Assembly: GCF_001429045.1 (NCBI RefSeq)
Contig: NZ_LMHY01000025.1
Span: 192,040 to 256,039, forward strand
Length of the DNA: 64,000 nt
Source of the DNA: Pseudomonas sp. Root71
GTDB lineage: Bacteria > Pseudomonadota > Gammaproteobacteria > Pseudomonadales > Pseudomonadaceae
Reading direction: 5' to 3'
The translations under genes and the position numbers were made by a program. Below, piece after piece: positions 8,606-17,813 of the stretch. How positions within the stretch are numbered: the stretch's first letter is position 1; every line of letters starts with the position of its first letter. The notes under the pieces were generated by a model, which made no database searches, had not been told where the DNA came from, and saw only the letters and a program-made list of their open reading frames with translations.

Positions 8606-9484
8606 TTACCACTTCATCTCGCCCTTGGCGACCTTGGCGCTCAGCTCCAGGGAGCTTTCATCTTCCAGGGTCGGGAAGCGCTTTTTCATCGCCGCGATCA
8701 GCGCGGCGGAATCCTTGGCCTTGGCGGTTTCCTCGTCGAAGGCCTTGATGTATGCGGCGGTGAACTGCACGGCGGCCAGGGAGCGATCGCTCTCGCCAAG
8801 GTAATGACCCGGCACCACGGTCTGCGGTTTCAGGGTTTCAATGGAGTGCAGCGTAGCCAACCAATCGGCATGGGACTGTGGCGTTTGCGTGTCCGCCATC
8901 CACACGTGGATGTTTTGCGCCACCACGACACCACCGACCACGGCCTTGAGCGACGGAATCCACACAAAGCTGCGATCCGGCTGCGGGCCCTCAAGACCAA
9001 GCACCTGCAACTTCTGCCCTTCAAGGATCAGGCTGTCACCCTTGAGCACGTCCGGCACGATGGTTTTGGCCGGCACGTCCGCACCCATTTTCGGGCCCCA
9101 GAACGCCAGTTTGCCGTCGACGGTTCGCTTGATGTGGTCGACGGTCGGCTGCGAGGCGAGGACCTTCGCCTTGGGGAACGCAGCCGTCAGGGTATCGAGG
9201 CCGAAGTAGTAATCCGGATCACCGTGGCTGATGTAGATGGTGGTCAGTTGCTTGCCGCTGGCGCGGATTTTTTCCACCACCTGCTCGGCCTGGGATTTGC
9301 CGAATTGCGCATCCACCAGGATCGCTTCTTTCTCGCCACTGACCAGCACCGAGGTCACCGGGAAGATCGCTTTATCACAGGGGTTGTAGACATCCAGCGT
9401 CAAGGTCGAGGCGGCTGCATGGGCGGCGAAACCGAGGGCGACGCCTGCCAGCAAAATGCGCTTTAAAGTGGTGAAACCGATCAT
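8606..9484 (-). CDS. Exported MBL-fold hydrolase-like protein with altered metal motif
   Basis: Protein of 292 residues starting MIGFTTLKRILLAGVALG, a signal peptide ending near AHAAAS, so periplasmic. The fold is metallo-beta-lactamase type. The zinc motif HxHxDH is replaced by SHGDPDYYFG: only the first His and the Asp remain, while the second and third His are Asp and Tyr. A later His is present in VVPGHYLGES. It may bind one metal or none. It is divergent from a LysR gene that probably controls it. The start at 9484 was chosen for the signal peptide; the open frame extends upstream into the control region. Confidence 0.85.
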   Translation of the reverse strand: MIGFTTLKRILLAGVALGFAAHAAASTLTLDVYNPCDKAIFPVTSVLVSGEKEAILVDAQFGKSQAEQVVEKIRASGKQLTTIYISHGDPDYYFGLDTLTAAFPKAKVLASQPTVDHIKRTVDGKLAFWGPKMGADVPAKTIVPDVLKGDSLILEGQKLQVLGLEGPQPDRSFVWIPSLKAVVGGVVVAQNIHVWMADTQTPQSHADWLATLHSIETLKPQTVVPGHYLGESDRSLAAVQFTAAYIKAFDEETAKAKDSAALIAAMKKRFPTLEDESSLELSAKVAKGEMKW

Positions 9485-9598
9485 CTGTTGCTCCGTTGTC
9501 CGAATGCCTTGCTTGGCGATGGAACAGAGCTTAGTTGCCTGACTCAGTACAAAAAATGCGATGCTTGAACATAGTTTGTTTCTGAAAGCGGGCAAATC

Positions 9599-10504
9599 AT
9601 GGATCGTCTTCAAGCAATGCGCGTGTTCGTCACGGTGGTCGACCTCGGCAGCCAGTCGGCCGCCGCCGATCATCTGGAGCTGTCACGGCCGGTGGTGTCG
9701 CGGTATCTGGCGGAACTGGAAGACTGGGTCGGCGCGCGCCTGATGCATCGCACCACACGCAAGTTGAGCCTGACCGCTGCCGGCACCGAGATCCTGCCCC
9801 GCTGTCGGCAGATGCTCGACTTGTCCTCCGACATGCAAGCCGCCGTCAGCGAACCGGATGACGCACCGCGCGGCCTGCTGCGGATCAGCGTCAGCACCTC
9901 CTTCGGCCAGGCACAACTGGCCGATGCCATGGCTGCGTATGTCCGGCGCTACCCCGGCGTCAGCATCGACATGCAGATGCTCGACCGCACCGTGAACCTG
10001 GTGGATGAGCGCATCGATCTGGCGATCCGCACCAGCAACGACCTGGACCCGAACCTGATCGCCCGCCGCCTGACGGTTTGCCGCTCGGTGATCTGCGCGT
10101 CCCCCGCTTACCTGCGTGAGCACCCGGTGCCGCAACGGGTCGAGGACCTGAGCCTGCACAACTGCCTGACCCACTCCTACTTCGGCAAAAGCCTGTGGCA
10201 TTTCGAGCAGGACGGCGAGCAGGTTTCTGTACCGGTGCAGGGCAACATCAGCGCCAACGAGGCCAGCACGCTGCTGCGCGCAACGATCGCCGGTGCCGGG
10301 GTGGCGATGCTGCCCACCTACCAGGCCGGCGTGCACATCCACAGCGGCGAATTGATTCGCCTGCTGCCGGCGGCGGAACCCCGGCAAATGAATGTGTATG
10401 CGGTGTATGCCTCGCGCAAGCACATGCCGACGGCGTTGCGCAGCTTGCTGGATTTTCTGGTGCTTAGATTTCCGGAAGAACCGGAGTGGGATATCGGGTT
10501 GTAA
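9599..10504 (+). CDS. LysR-family transcriptional regulator
   Basis: Regulator of 301 residues with an N-terminal HTH (MDRLQAMRVFVTVVDLGSQS, then AADHLELSRPVVSRYLAELE) and a type-2 periplasmic-binding effector domain. It is divergent from the MBL gene across 114 bases, suggesting it controls that gene and the NAD(P)H-binding gene downstream. The effector is not known. A REP pair follows immediately. Confidence 0.92.
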   Translation: MDRLQAMRVFVTVVDLGSQSAAADHLELSRPVVSRYLAELEDWVGARLMHRTTRKLSLTAAGTEILPRCRQMLDLSSDMQAAVSEPDDAPRGLLRISVSTSFGQAQLADAMAAYVRRYPGVSIDMQMLDRTVNLVDERIDLAIRTSNDLDPNLIARRLTVCRSVICASPAYLREHPVPQRVEDLSLHNCLTHSYFGKSLWHFEQDGEQVSVPVQGNISANEASTLLRATIAGAGVAMLPTYQAGVHIHSGELIRLLPAAEPRQMNVYAVYASRKHMPTALRSLLDFLVLRFPEEPEWDIGL

Positions 10505-10515
10505 CACCGCCCCCC

Positions 10516-10600
10516 TGTAGGAGTTGCCGAAGGCTGCGATCTTTTGATCTTGCTTCTTAAAATCAAAGTCAAAAGATCGCAGCCTTCGGCAGCTCCTACA
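10516..10600. repeat. REP-like inverted pair
   Basis: The left arm is TGTAGGAGTTGCCGAAGGCT and the right arm AGCCTTCGGCAGCTCCTACA, separated by an AT-rich centre with its own short inverted repeat. It follows the LysR stop at 10504 and precedes a small membrane-protein gene. Confidence 0.92.
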
Positions 10601-10665
10601 CAACTCACCGGCGCTGACCTATGCTCAAAGTAATACCGAAAGGTATTCGTTCAGAGGTCAACGCC

Positions 10666-10842
10666 ATGAACATCAAAACAAGAAGATACCTCGCGATTTT
10701 CATCACCTGCGCGGTCACGCTCGGGCTGTATGGCGCTGCGGCCTGGCGCGTCGAGCAACTGCGCAACCTGCCCCGTGAAGCGGCGAGTTGCAACTTCGAA
10801 CGCTGCATCCCCCACAACGCCACCCTCAACGCCCTCCGATAA
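10666..10842 (+). CDS. Small single-pass membrane protein, function unknown
   Basis: Predicted 58-residue protein starting MNIKTRRYLAIFITC. A basic N-terminus and one hydrophobic segment (about residues 8-25) suggest an inner-membrane anchor with the tail outside. The tail holds two cysteines in CNFERCIPHN. The ATG at 10666 has GAGGT 7 bases upstream, better than the in-frame ATG at 10621. I think similar small proteins occur in other fluorescent pseudomonads, but I cannot name a family. Confidence 0.6.
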   Translation: MNIKTRRYLAIFITCAVTLGLYGAAAWRVEQLRNLPREAASCNFERCIPHNATLNALR

Positions 10843-10850
10843 CGAAGGGG

Positions 10851-11747
10851 TCAGGCTTCGTTGTCCTGATCGGCCTTCAGGCGGTCGCGGAACGCCTTGG
10901 GCGAAATCCCCACACGACGCCGGAACAGGCGCGTGAAGTTGGTCGGATCGGAAAACCCCAACACGTCGGACATTTCATAAATGGTCATGCTGGTGTAGGT
11001 CAGCAAACGCTTGGCCTCCAGCAATTGACGTTCGTGCATGATCTGCAACGCCGGTTGCCCCGCCAGCTCACGACAGGTGCCGTTGAGGTGGGATACGGAA
11101 ATCCCCAGCCGATGGGCCAGGTCCTCGACCTTGACGTGCTGGCGATAGGTCTCTTCCACCAGCTGAATAAAGCCGTTGAGGTATTCCCGGGCCCGCTGCG
11201 GTCGCGCCATGGCGGTGCGGCGCTGGATCACCTGGCGGCTGACCCACACCACGATCACACTGACCAGCGAATGCATGAGCATTTCCCGCGCCGGTTGATG
11301 GCTGGTGTATTCGTTCTGCAAGGCGCTGAACAGGCTGTTGAGGTACTCGGCGTCCTTGCCTGCCGGGTAGCTTTCGGACTGGGCCAGGGCATTGACCGAT
11401 TGCCCCAACTGTATCTGCAGGTGGGCGATCAGCGGCGCGGCCAGGGTCACGACAAACCCTTCCACATCCTCGGAAAAGCGAAAGCCGTGCACTGACAGCG
11501 GTGGCAGGATCTGGATTGCCGGTTCCACCAGTTGCGTTCGCTTGCCTTCGATTTCAAGCTCGGCCTGACCTTTGAACACGAAGAGCAACTGGCACAAATC
11601 AGCGTGGCGGTGAGGTTTGATTTCCCAATGATGTTCGCGACTGCGTTTGGAAATGGTTTCACAGTGCAGCAAGTCCGGGGTCGGCCAATCCAGGCTTTCA
11701 CCGTAGAGCTTGAACACCGGAATCGAAGGCAGGTCAGGCTTGTTCAT
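10851..11747 (-). CDS. pobR: AraC-family regulator of 4-hydroxybenzoate catabolism (PobR)
   Basis: Regulator of about 298 residues. An N-terminal cupin-like sensing region (HRHADLCQLLFVFKGQAELE) is followed by a C-terminal double HTH (VEDLAHRLGISVSHLN and MTIYEMSDVLGFSDPTNFTR). It is divergent from pobA, and PobR of this type activates pobA in response to 4-hydroxybenzoate. I chose the ATG at 11747 (MNKPDLPSIPVFKLYGE). The 181-base gap to pobA should contain the operator, but I could not identify one with confidence. Confidence 0.9.
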   Translation of the reverse strand: MNKPDLPSIPVFKLYGESLDWPTPDLLHCETISKRSREHHWEIKPHRHADLCQLLFVFKGQAELEIEGKRTQLVEPAIQILPPLSVHGFRFSEDVEGFVVTLAAPLIAHLQIQLGQSVNALAQSESYPAGKDAEYLNSLFSALQNEYTSHQPAREMLMHSLVSVIVVWVSRQVIQRRTAMARPQRAREYLNGFIQLVEETYRQHVKVEDLAHRLGISVSHLNGTCRELAGQPALQIMHERQLLEAKRLLTYTSMTIYEMSDVLGFSDPTNFTRLFRRRVGISPKAFRDRLKADQDNEA

Positions 11748-11928
11748 CACTTCAATCCAGGCCTCGGAGTAGATGGCGGGCGATAATCGCACCGATTGGC
11801 AGAATGTACAGCTATCGGCTCAGTTTTCACCTTCAATTGACAGACCCGCAAGGGAAAAATGCAAGCACTCGATCCATAAAAATCATTCACCGGCCCTGGT
11901 CGCGTGAAGCTTGCGAGTCATAAAAACA

Positions 11929-13122
11929 ATGAAAACGCTGAAAACCCAAGTCGCCATCATCGGCGCCGGCCCTTCTGGCCTGTTGCTCGGCCAATTGCTG
12001 CACAACGCCGGCATCGACACCCTCGTTCTCGAACGCCAGACCCCGGACTACGTGCTCGGCCGAATCCGCGCCGGCGTGCTTGAACAAGGCATGGTAGAGC
12101 TGTTGCGTCAGGCCGGCGTGAGTCAGCGCATGGACGCCGAGGGACTGGTCCATGGCGGCTTCGAACTGGCCCTCGACGGACGCCAGGTCCACATCGATCT
12201 GCACGCCCTGACGGGGGGCAAGAGCGTGATGATCTATGGCCAGACCGAAGTCACCCGCGACCTGATGGCCGCTCGTCGGGAGGCTGGCGCGCAGACGATT
12301 TATCAAGCCGACAACGTCGTTCCCCACGGCATGAAAACCGACGAAGCGTTTGTCACTTTTGAGAAGGACGGCGAACGGTATCGTCTCGATTGCGACTACA
12401 TCGCCGGTTGCGACGGCTTCCATGGAGTGGCGCGGCAATCGATTCCCGCCGACCGCCTGAAAGTCTTCGAACGGATCTATCCGTTCGGCTGGCTCGGGAT
12501 CCTGGCCGACACCCCGCCAGTCCACGAAGAGCTGGTCTACGCCCGCCATGAGCGCGGTTTCGCGCTGTGCAGCATGCGCTCGCCGACACGCACCCGTTAT
12601 TACCTGCAAGTGCCCACCAGCGATCATGTCGACAGCTGGTCGGATCAACGCTTCTGGGACGAACTCAAGTCGCGACTGCCACAACAGTTGGCGGACAAAC
12701 TGGTAACGGGCCCGTCCATCGAAAAAAGCATCGCGCCACTGCGCAGCTTCGTCGTCGAACCCATGCAGTACGGGCGCATGTTCCTGGTCGGAGACGCCGC
12801 GCACATCGTCCCGCCCACTGGCGCCAAGGGCCTGAACCTGGCGGCCAGTGACGTCAGTACGCTGTTCAACATCCTGGTCAAGGTATACCGCGAAGATCGC
12901 CTCGATCTGCTGGAGAAGTACTCGGAAATATGCCTGCGCCGGGTGTGGAAGGCCGAACGGTTTTCCTGGTGGATGACCTCGATGCTGCACCGTTTCGACG
13001 ATCACGATGCCTTTAGCCAGCGCATTGCCGAGTCGGAGCTGGAGTATTTTGTCGGCTCTGAAGCGGGTCGAAAAACCATTGCAGAAAACTACGTCGGGCT
13101 TCCTTACGAGGCTATCGAATAG
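11929..13122 (+). CDS. pobA: 4-hydroxybenzoate 3-monooxygenase
   Basis: FAD- and NADPH-dependent flavoprotein that hydroxylates 4-hydroxybenzoate to protocatechuate for the beta-ketoadipate pathway. 397 residues, against 394 in the classical enzyme. Visible are the FAD motif GAGPSGLLLGQLLHNAGID, the second fingerprint DCDYIAGCDGFHG, and the FAD-ribityl motif GDAAHIVPPTGAKGLNLAASD. The substrate-site stretch RGFALCSMRSPTRTRYYLQ keeps the Ser-Arg pair and Tyr. The last Tyr of the active-site network is kept in ENYVGLPYEAIE. The start at 11929 aligns with known PobA. It is divergent from pobR. A pcaGH gene is not in the window. Confidence 0.97.
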   Translation: MKTLKTQVAIIGAGPSGLLLGQLLHNAGIDTLVLERQTPDYVLGRIRAGVLEQGMVELLRQAGVSQRMDAEGLVHGGFELALDGRQVHIDLHALTGGKSVMIYGQTEVTRDLMAARREAGAQTIYQADNVVPHGMKTDEAFVTFEKDGERYRLDCDYIAGCDGFHGVARQSIPADRLKVFERIYPFGWLGILADTPPVHEELVYARHERGFALCSMRSPTRTRYYLQVPTSDHVDSWSDQRFWDELKSRLPQQLADKLVTGPSIEKSIAPLRSFVVEPMQYGRMFLVGDAAHIVPPTGAKGLNLAASDVSTLFNILVKVYREDRLDLLEKYSEICLRRVWKAERFSWWMTSMLHRFDDHDAFSQRIAESELEYFVGSEAGRKTIAENYVGLPYEAIE

Positions 13123-13141
13123 CTTCCTACCGACTTACACT

Positions 13142-13190
13142 GGCGAGCATCCCCGCTCGCCTAGCTACTTGCGGGTCAATCACTGCCCGC
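13142..13190. repeat. Two short hairpins between pobA and the MFS gene
   Basis: GGCGAG/CTCGCC (13142-13161) and GCGGG/CCCGC (13171-13190) are consecutive inverted repeats. The first resembles half of the GCGAGCAAGCCCGCTCCCAC repeat family. The second ends 10 bases before the GTG start of the exporter and could limit its translation. Confidence 0.5.
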
Positions 13191-13200
13191 AGGTTTTCCC

Positions 13201-14718
13201 GTGACCAATCTCCACCAGCCTGAAACGCCCAAACCCGCTATCCGCAGCGTGCTGATCGCCCTGATGCTGGCGATCTTCCTCGGCGCGCTGGACCAGACCA
13301 TCGTCGCCGTTTCGATGCCGGCCATTTCCGCGCAATTCAAGGACGTCAGCCTGCTGGCCTGGGTGATTTCCGGCTACATGGTGGCCATGACCGTGGCGGT
13401 GCCGATCTACGGCAAACTGGGCGACCTGTACGGGCGGCGCAAACTGATGCTGTTCGGCATGGGCCTGTTCACCCTGGCATCGGTGTTCTGCGGCATGGCC
13501 CAGAGCATGGAGCAACTGGTGCTGGCCCGGATCCTCCAGGGCATCGGGGCCGGCGGGATGATCTCGGTGAGCCAGGCGATCATCGGTGACATCGTGCCAC
13601 CACGGGAGCGCGGTCGTTACCAGGGCTATTTCAGCAGCATGTATGCCGTGGCCAGCGTGGCCGGCCCGGTGCTTGGCGGCTATATGACCGAATACCTGTC
13701 CTGGCGCTGGGTGTTCCTGATCAACCTGCCGCTGGGCCTGGGTGCCTGGCTGGTGGCCCATCGCACGCTGATGGGGCTGCCGATTCCGCAACGCAAACCG
13801 ATCATCGATTACCTGGGCACTGTGCTGATGATCATCGGGCTGACCGCCTTGTTGCTGGGCATCACCCAGGTCGGCCAGGGCCACTCGTGGCGCAGTGCCG
13901 AAGTATTGGCGCTGCTGGCCTGTGCGGTGCTGGTGCTGGGGCTGTTCGTCGTCCACGAGCGACGGGCACGGGAGCCGTTGCTGCCCATGCATCTGTTCGC
14001 CAACCGCAACGCGATCCTGTGCTGGTGCACGATTTTCTTCACCAGCTTCCAGGCCATCTCACTGATCGTATTGATGCCGCTGCGCTTCCAGAGCGTCACC
14101 GGCGCCGGTGCCGACAGCGCCGCCCTGCACCTGCTGCCCCTGGCCATGGGCTTGCCGATCGGCGCGTATTTCGCCGGCCGCCGCACCTCGGTGACCGGGC
14201 GCTACAAACCGATGATCCTTGCCGGCGCGGCGCTGATGCCTGTCTCGATTATCGGCATGGCGTTCAGCCCGCCCCAGGCATTCGTCGTGAGCAGCCTGTT
14301 CATGCTGCTCTGCGGGATTGCCTCCGGCATGCAGTTCCCGACGTCATTGGTCGGCACGCAGAACTCGGTGGACCAACGGGACATCGGCGTCGCCACCAGC
14401 ACCACCAATCTGTTCCGTTCGCTGGGTGGTGCCGTGGGTGTGGCATTGATGTCGGCGCTGCTGTTGGCGTTGTTGCAGGACTCGAGTTTCGCGCACCTGG
14501 CCGGCTCGTCGCTGATTGCCGAAGGTCATTCGGGGAATGTGTTGCTGGACGGTTTGAATGCCGCGCCAGGTGATGCGCAGAACGCCTTGCGTGCCGAGTT
14601 GTTGCTGACGTTCCGGCACTTGTTGACGGTCAGTGCGGCCGTTTCACTGCTGGGGCTGGCGGCGGCGATTGCCATGCCGAACATGTTGTTGCGCGGGCGG
14701 GAGGATAAGGTTCGGTAG
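13201..14718 (+). CDS. MFS drug exporter, DHA2 (EmrB/QacA) family
   Basis: Inner-membrane proton antiporter of 505 residues with about 14 hydrophobic segments. Family signatures include LDQTIVAVSMPAI in helix 1, GKLGDLYGRRKLML in loop 2-3 and the antiporter motif C region (VAGPVLGGYMTEY). It starts with GTG at 13201 (MTNLHQPETPKPAIR). It stands alone, 78 bases after pobA, so it might export an aromatic compound, but nothing ties it to 4-hydroxybenzoate except position. Confidence 0.93.
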   Translation: MTNLHQPETPKPAIRSVLIALMLAIFLGALDQTIVAVSMPAISAQFKDVSLLAWVISGYMVAMTVAVPIYGKLGDLYGRRKLMLFGMGLFTLASVFCGMAQSMEQLVLARILQGIGAGGMISVSQAIIGDIVPPRERGRYQGYFSSMYAVASVAGPVLGGYMTEYLSWRWVFLINLPLGLGAWLVAHRTLMGLPIPQRKPIIDYLGTVLMIIGLTALLLGITQVGQGHSWRSAEVLALLACAVLVLGLFVVHERRAREPLLPMHLFANRNAILCWCTIFFTSFQAISLIVLMPLRFQSVTGAGADSAALHLLPLAMGLPIGAYFAGRRTSVTGRYKPMILAGAALMPVSIIGMAFSPPQAFVVSSLFMLLCGIASGMQFPTSLVGTQNSVDQRDIGVATSTTNLFRSLGGAVGVALMSALLLALLQDSSFAHLAGSSLIAEGHSGNVLLDGLNAAPGDAQNALRAELLLTFRHLLTVSAAVSLLGLAAAIAMPNMLLRGREDKVR

Positions 14719-14738
14719 GCAGACCGAGTCGCTTGTAT

Positions 14739-14817
14739 TCGCGAGCAAGCCCGCTCCCACATTAGACCGAGTCGCTCATGAGTACGCGGTCAACTGTGGG
14801 AGCGAGCTTGCTCGCGA
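14739..14817. repeat. REP-like inverted pair, second family
   Basis: TCGCGAGCAAGCCCGCTCCC is inverted at the other end as GGGAGCGAGCTTGCTCGCGA. This second repeat family recurs at 38554-38687 and as fragments near 20655, 21313-21412 and 33770. It lies between convergent stop codons (14718 and 14842). Confidence 0.9.
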
Positions 14818-14841
14818 TAGCGATTTTTCAGACACCACCTA

Positions 14842-15690
14842 TCAAGGGCTGTAATACCCGACCGCCACCAGAAAATGCCCGACTTTCTTCAGGTAGGCAT
14901 GTTTGTTCTCGACCTTGCCGGTCACCGGGTTTTTCCAGCGGTATTCGTAATCGCCGTAATCCTGCTTGGCCATCATAGCCAGAATCGGCTCGCCCACCGG
15001 TTTGCCTTCCGGGTCCAGGACCTTGCTGAAGTCGGTATTGATCAGCCGCAGGTTGGTGCCGTGGGCCACGTAACGCTGGGTGTCCAGGTCGACGACAAAT
15101 ACATACAGGTCATCCTGCAGGTAGCCGCCCTTGAGGGAGTTGATCGCCGTCAGGGTGCCCTTTTCGTCCTTGGCCAGATCGGTTGCCGCTTTGTTCAGCA
15201 AGGCCATGGCCTGTTCGGCGGAGGCCCTGGGCAGGTAATAACCGACCGCCAGAATCCGCTGGCCAATGCGCTGGTAGTAGACATGCTTGCGCTCGACCTT
15301 GCCATCATTCCAGTTCTGCCAGCGATATTCCGCCTGCTGAATGCCATTGCCTTCCGGCACTTTCAGGGCGTCCTTGAAGGTTTTCTGCAAGTCCGGCCCG
15401 AGCACTTCCGACACGTCCCGGCCAATCAGCGCCGACGACGGCCCGCCACTGGCAAGCATCACACCCTTGGTGTCGAGCACGAAGACATAACGGTCCTTGT
15501 CGACAAACTCACCCTGGCGGCTGAACGCCGCAAGGGCCTTGTCGCCATTCTGGTGGTAGTAGGCCAGGGCTTTTTCCAGCAGGGCAATGGCCGCCTTGCT
15601 GTCGTCCTTTTCCGTCCCGGCGGCTTGCACCTGGCCCAGGCACAACAAAAACATGCCGCACAGCAAGGTGAACCTATGCAGAAACCCCAT
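14842..15690 (-). CDS. Exported Cache-domain protein
   Basis: Secreted protein of 282 residues with a signal peptide (MGFLHRFTLLCGMFLLCLGQ, cleavage after VQA). Two similar halves follow, each with the motif YFVFVLDTKGVMLA-like / YVFVVDLDTQRYVAHG, then Y-RW-NPVTGKVE and a closing KVGHFLVAVGYY. These are repeated single-Cache modules of the kind found in ligand sensors, but there is no membrane anchor, HAMP or signalling domain, so it is probably a free periplasmic ligand binder. It has a good GAGGG ribosome site. Ligand unknown; small organic acids are common for the family. Confidence 0.85.
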   Translation of the reverse strand: MGFLHRFTLLCGMFLLCLGQVQAAGTEKDDSKAAIALLEKALAYYHQNGDKALAAFSRQGEFVDKDRYVFVLDTKGVMLASGGPSSALIGRDVSEVLGPDLQKTFKDALKVPEGNGIQQAEYRWQNWNDGKVERKHVYYQRIGQRILAVGYYLPRASAEQAMALLNKAATDLAKDEKGTLTAINSLKGGYLQDDLYVFVVDLDTQRYVAHGTNLRLINTDFSKVLDPEGKPVGEPILAMMAKQDYGDYEYRWKNPVTGKVENKHAYLKKVGHFLVAVGYYSP

Positions 15691-15777
15691 TGCGCATCCC
15701 TCGTTCCTGGTGGTGTTTCAAGAGCGTAGACGGCAATGGGGGATGCATGGATATCAGGAACCTCCTGAAGCAGTCGA

Positions 15778-16650
15778 TTACTGCCGGGCGCGCAGTTGCT
15801 GCTGAAGGTTCTGGATCTGCGCCTGAAGGGTATTGATGTTGCGGGTGACCTGGCTGCGGAAGGCATCGAACTCGGCCGTGTTGGTCGAACCCTGCGCGAC
15901 CGCCGGACGGTTGTCCTGCACGCTCTTGACCACGATCATGTCTTGTTCAAGACGCTCGATGGCCGCGCTCGGATTGCCTTGTTTCTTCAGTGCGGCAATA
16001 TCGGCGCCCAGGCTTTTGAGCTGTGCATCGAATTTTTCCGAATCCGACGGGGCACTTTTCAGGGCGGCCAATTCAGTGCTCAAGGCTTTGACCTGGGCCT
16101 GCAACTGCGTATTGGCCGTCTGATGTTCGGTGTCCTGGGCAGTCAATTGCGCCAGGCGTTTGTCCAGTTCGGTGGTTTGCGCGGTCATTTGTGCCAGTCG
16201 CTTGTCCAGGTCCGAGGCCTGGCCGGCAACACCTTGCTGCTGGGCGCTCTGGTCCTGGAGCTTGCTTTCCAACTGGCGGATTTGCAGCTTCAAAGCCTCG
16301 CTGTCAGTGTTGACGCTGGTCTGGCTGGCGACAACCTTTCCGGAAATATCCTGCAGGCGCCCCGCCGCTTCCTCACTGATTCGCGCGAAGCTTTCCTGGG
16401 TCGCCACCAGTTGCTGCTCCATCAGGGAGATCTGCTGAAAGCTCCACCAGGCCAGGCCCGCGAACGCAAAGAACAACGCCCCGACCAACGCCCACAAGGC
16501 ACCGGTACTCGCCGCCTTGACCTTCACCACTGGCGCCGTGCGCGAGTGCACGACCGTGCGGGCGGTCGGCGCAAAGTCGTCATCGAGAACGTCTGCACGC
16601 AGGCTCGGTACATCATCGAAGTCGTCGTTGGCATCGTTTCGCATAGACAT
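15778..16650 (-). CDS. Single-pass membrane protein with long coiled coil, unknown function
   Basis: Protein of 290 residues. An acidic cytoplasmic N-terminus (about 1-45) leads to one membrane helix (GALWALVGALFFAFAGLAWW, about 50-70) and a long periplasmic heptad-rich region (about 75-290) rich in Gln, Leu and Ala. There is a repeat of LAQ(M/L)TAQ(T/D)TELDKRL type near residues 150-170. No enzymatic motif is visible, despite homologues sometimes being labelled ATPase. It may be an envelope scaffold. The AAGG ribosome site fits the ATG at 16650. Confidence 0.8.
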   Translation of the reverse strand: MSMRNDANDDFDDVPSLRADVLDDDFAPTARTVVHSRTAPVVKVKAASTGALWALVGALFFAFAGLAWWSFQQISLMEQQLVATQESFARISEEAAGRLQDISGKVVASQTSVNTDSEALKLQIRQLESKLQDQSAQQQGVAGQASDLDKRLAQMTAQTTELDKRLAQLTAQDTEHQTANTQLQAQVKALSTELAALKSAPSDSEKFDAQLKSLGADIAALKKQGNPSAAIERLEQDMIVVKSVQDNRPAVAQGSTNTAEFDAFRSQVTRNINTLQAQIQNLQQQLRARQ

Positions 16651-16766
16651 TGAATCAACCTTAGTGAATCACATAATGGCTTTATGCCGCACAGTATAAA
16701 CCCCACAGCCGCAACCATTGACCCCCAAGCCCGAATCCGGTTCAGTCAGGGGTCATGGTTCGAGGG

Positions 16767-17759
16767 TCAGCGAACAGCCTGGGCCTTCCACCAGCCACAG
16801 AATTCATCGAGCGCCGTCCAGAGGCTGACCTTGGGATCGTAATCCAGATAATGCCGGGCGCGGCTGATGTCCAGGGTGAAATTTTTGTTCATGACCTGCA
16901 TGCCCAGACGCGACAGCGTCGGTTCGGGACGCCCCGGCCACAACTTGCACACACCCTCGTTGAGCGCCGCCACGCTGTAGGCCAGGCCGTAGGAACGGTA
17001 ACGGGTGACCTGTGGGACTTCCATGTTGCGCATGACGTAATTGACCACGTCCCACAGAGGGATCGGCGTGCCGTTACTGATGTTGTAGGCCTTGCCCAGC
17101 GCAGAACCACTGGCCAGCAAACTGCCGAGCAACGCCTCGTTGAGGTTTTGCACGCTGGTGAAGTCAACTTTGTTCAGACCGTTGCCGATGATTGCCAGGC
17201 GTCCCTTGCGCTGCATGTTCAACAAGCGCGGGAAGATGCTCATGTCGCCGGCCCCCGTGACGAAACGCGGGCGCAGGGCCAGGGTTTCGAGACCGAACTC
17301 CTGGGCACCGAAGACTTTTTGCTCGGCCAGGTACTTGGTGGCGGCGTAAGGGTGTTTGAAGCGCTTGGGCACCTGTTCTTCGGTCAGGCCCAGGTGATCG
17401 CGACCATCGAAGTAGATCGACGGCGACGACAAATGCACCAGCCGCCGAACTCGCTGCTTCAGGCAAGCTTCGACCACGTTCTCGGTGACCTGGACGTTGC
17501 CCTGATGGAAGTCCTGATAACGGCCCCACAGTCCAACAGCGCCGGCGCAATGCACCACGGCCTCGACGTCCGAACACAGCTCGCGCGCCAGTTCCGGGTC
17601 GCTCAAGTCACCCGGGATGAACTCCGCTCCCCGGCGTACCAGATGCTCCACGCTCTCGGCCCGGCGACCGTTGACCCGCACGTCCAGGCCCTGCTCCAGG
17701 GCAAAACGCGCAAAGCGCCCGCCGATGAAGCCGCTTGCGCCGGTAACCAGAATCTTCAT
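16767..17759 (-). CDS. NAD-dependent epimerase/dehydratase (3-beta-HSD-like extended SDR)
   Basis: Rossmann enzyme of 330 residues. NAD motif VTGASGFIGGRFARFALEQG is at the N-terminus, and the catalytic YAATK (YxxxK) is preceded by the Ser-containing HLSSPSIYFD. The substrate pocket half resembles the 3-beta-hydroxysteroid dehydrogenase / OleD-like group rather than sugar epimerases. Substrate unknown; possible roles are lipid or sterol-like keto reduction. It is 55 bases upstream of argP's stop on the same strand, but has no evident functional tie to it. Confidence 0.88.
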   Translation of the reverse strand: MKILVTGASGFIGGRFARFALEQGLDVRVNGRRAESVEHLVRRGAEFIPGDLSDPELARELCSDVEAVVHCAGAVGLWGRYQDFHQGNVQVTENVVEACLKQRVRRLVHLSSPSIYFDGRDHLGLTEEQVPKRFKHPYAATKYLAEQKVFGAQEFGLETLALRPRFVTGAGDMSIFPRLLNMQRKGRLAIIGNGLNKVDFTSVQNLNEALLGSLLASGSALGKAYNISNGTPIPLWDVVNYVMRNMEVPQVTRYRSYGLAYSVAALNEGVCKLWPGRPEPTLSRLGMQVMNKNFTLDISRARHYLDYDPKVSLWTALDEFCGWWKAQAVR

Positions 17760-17813
17760 GAATTGCTCCGAATATTTCGTTTTGCGTATTACGTGAGGTC
17801 TTGACGCTGCGCG

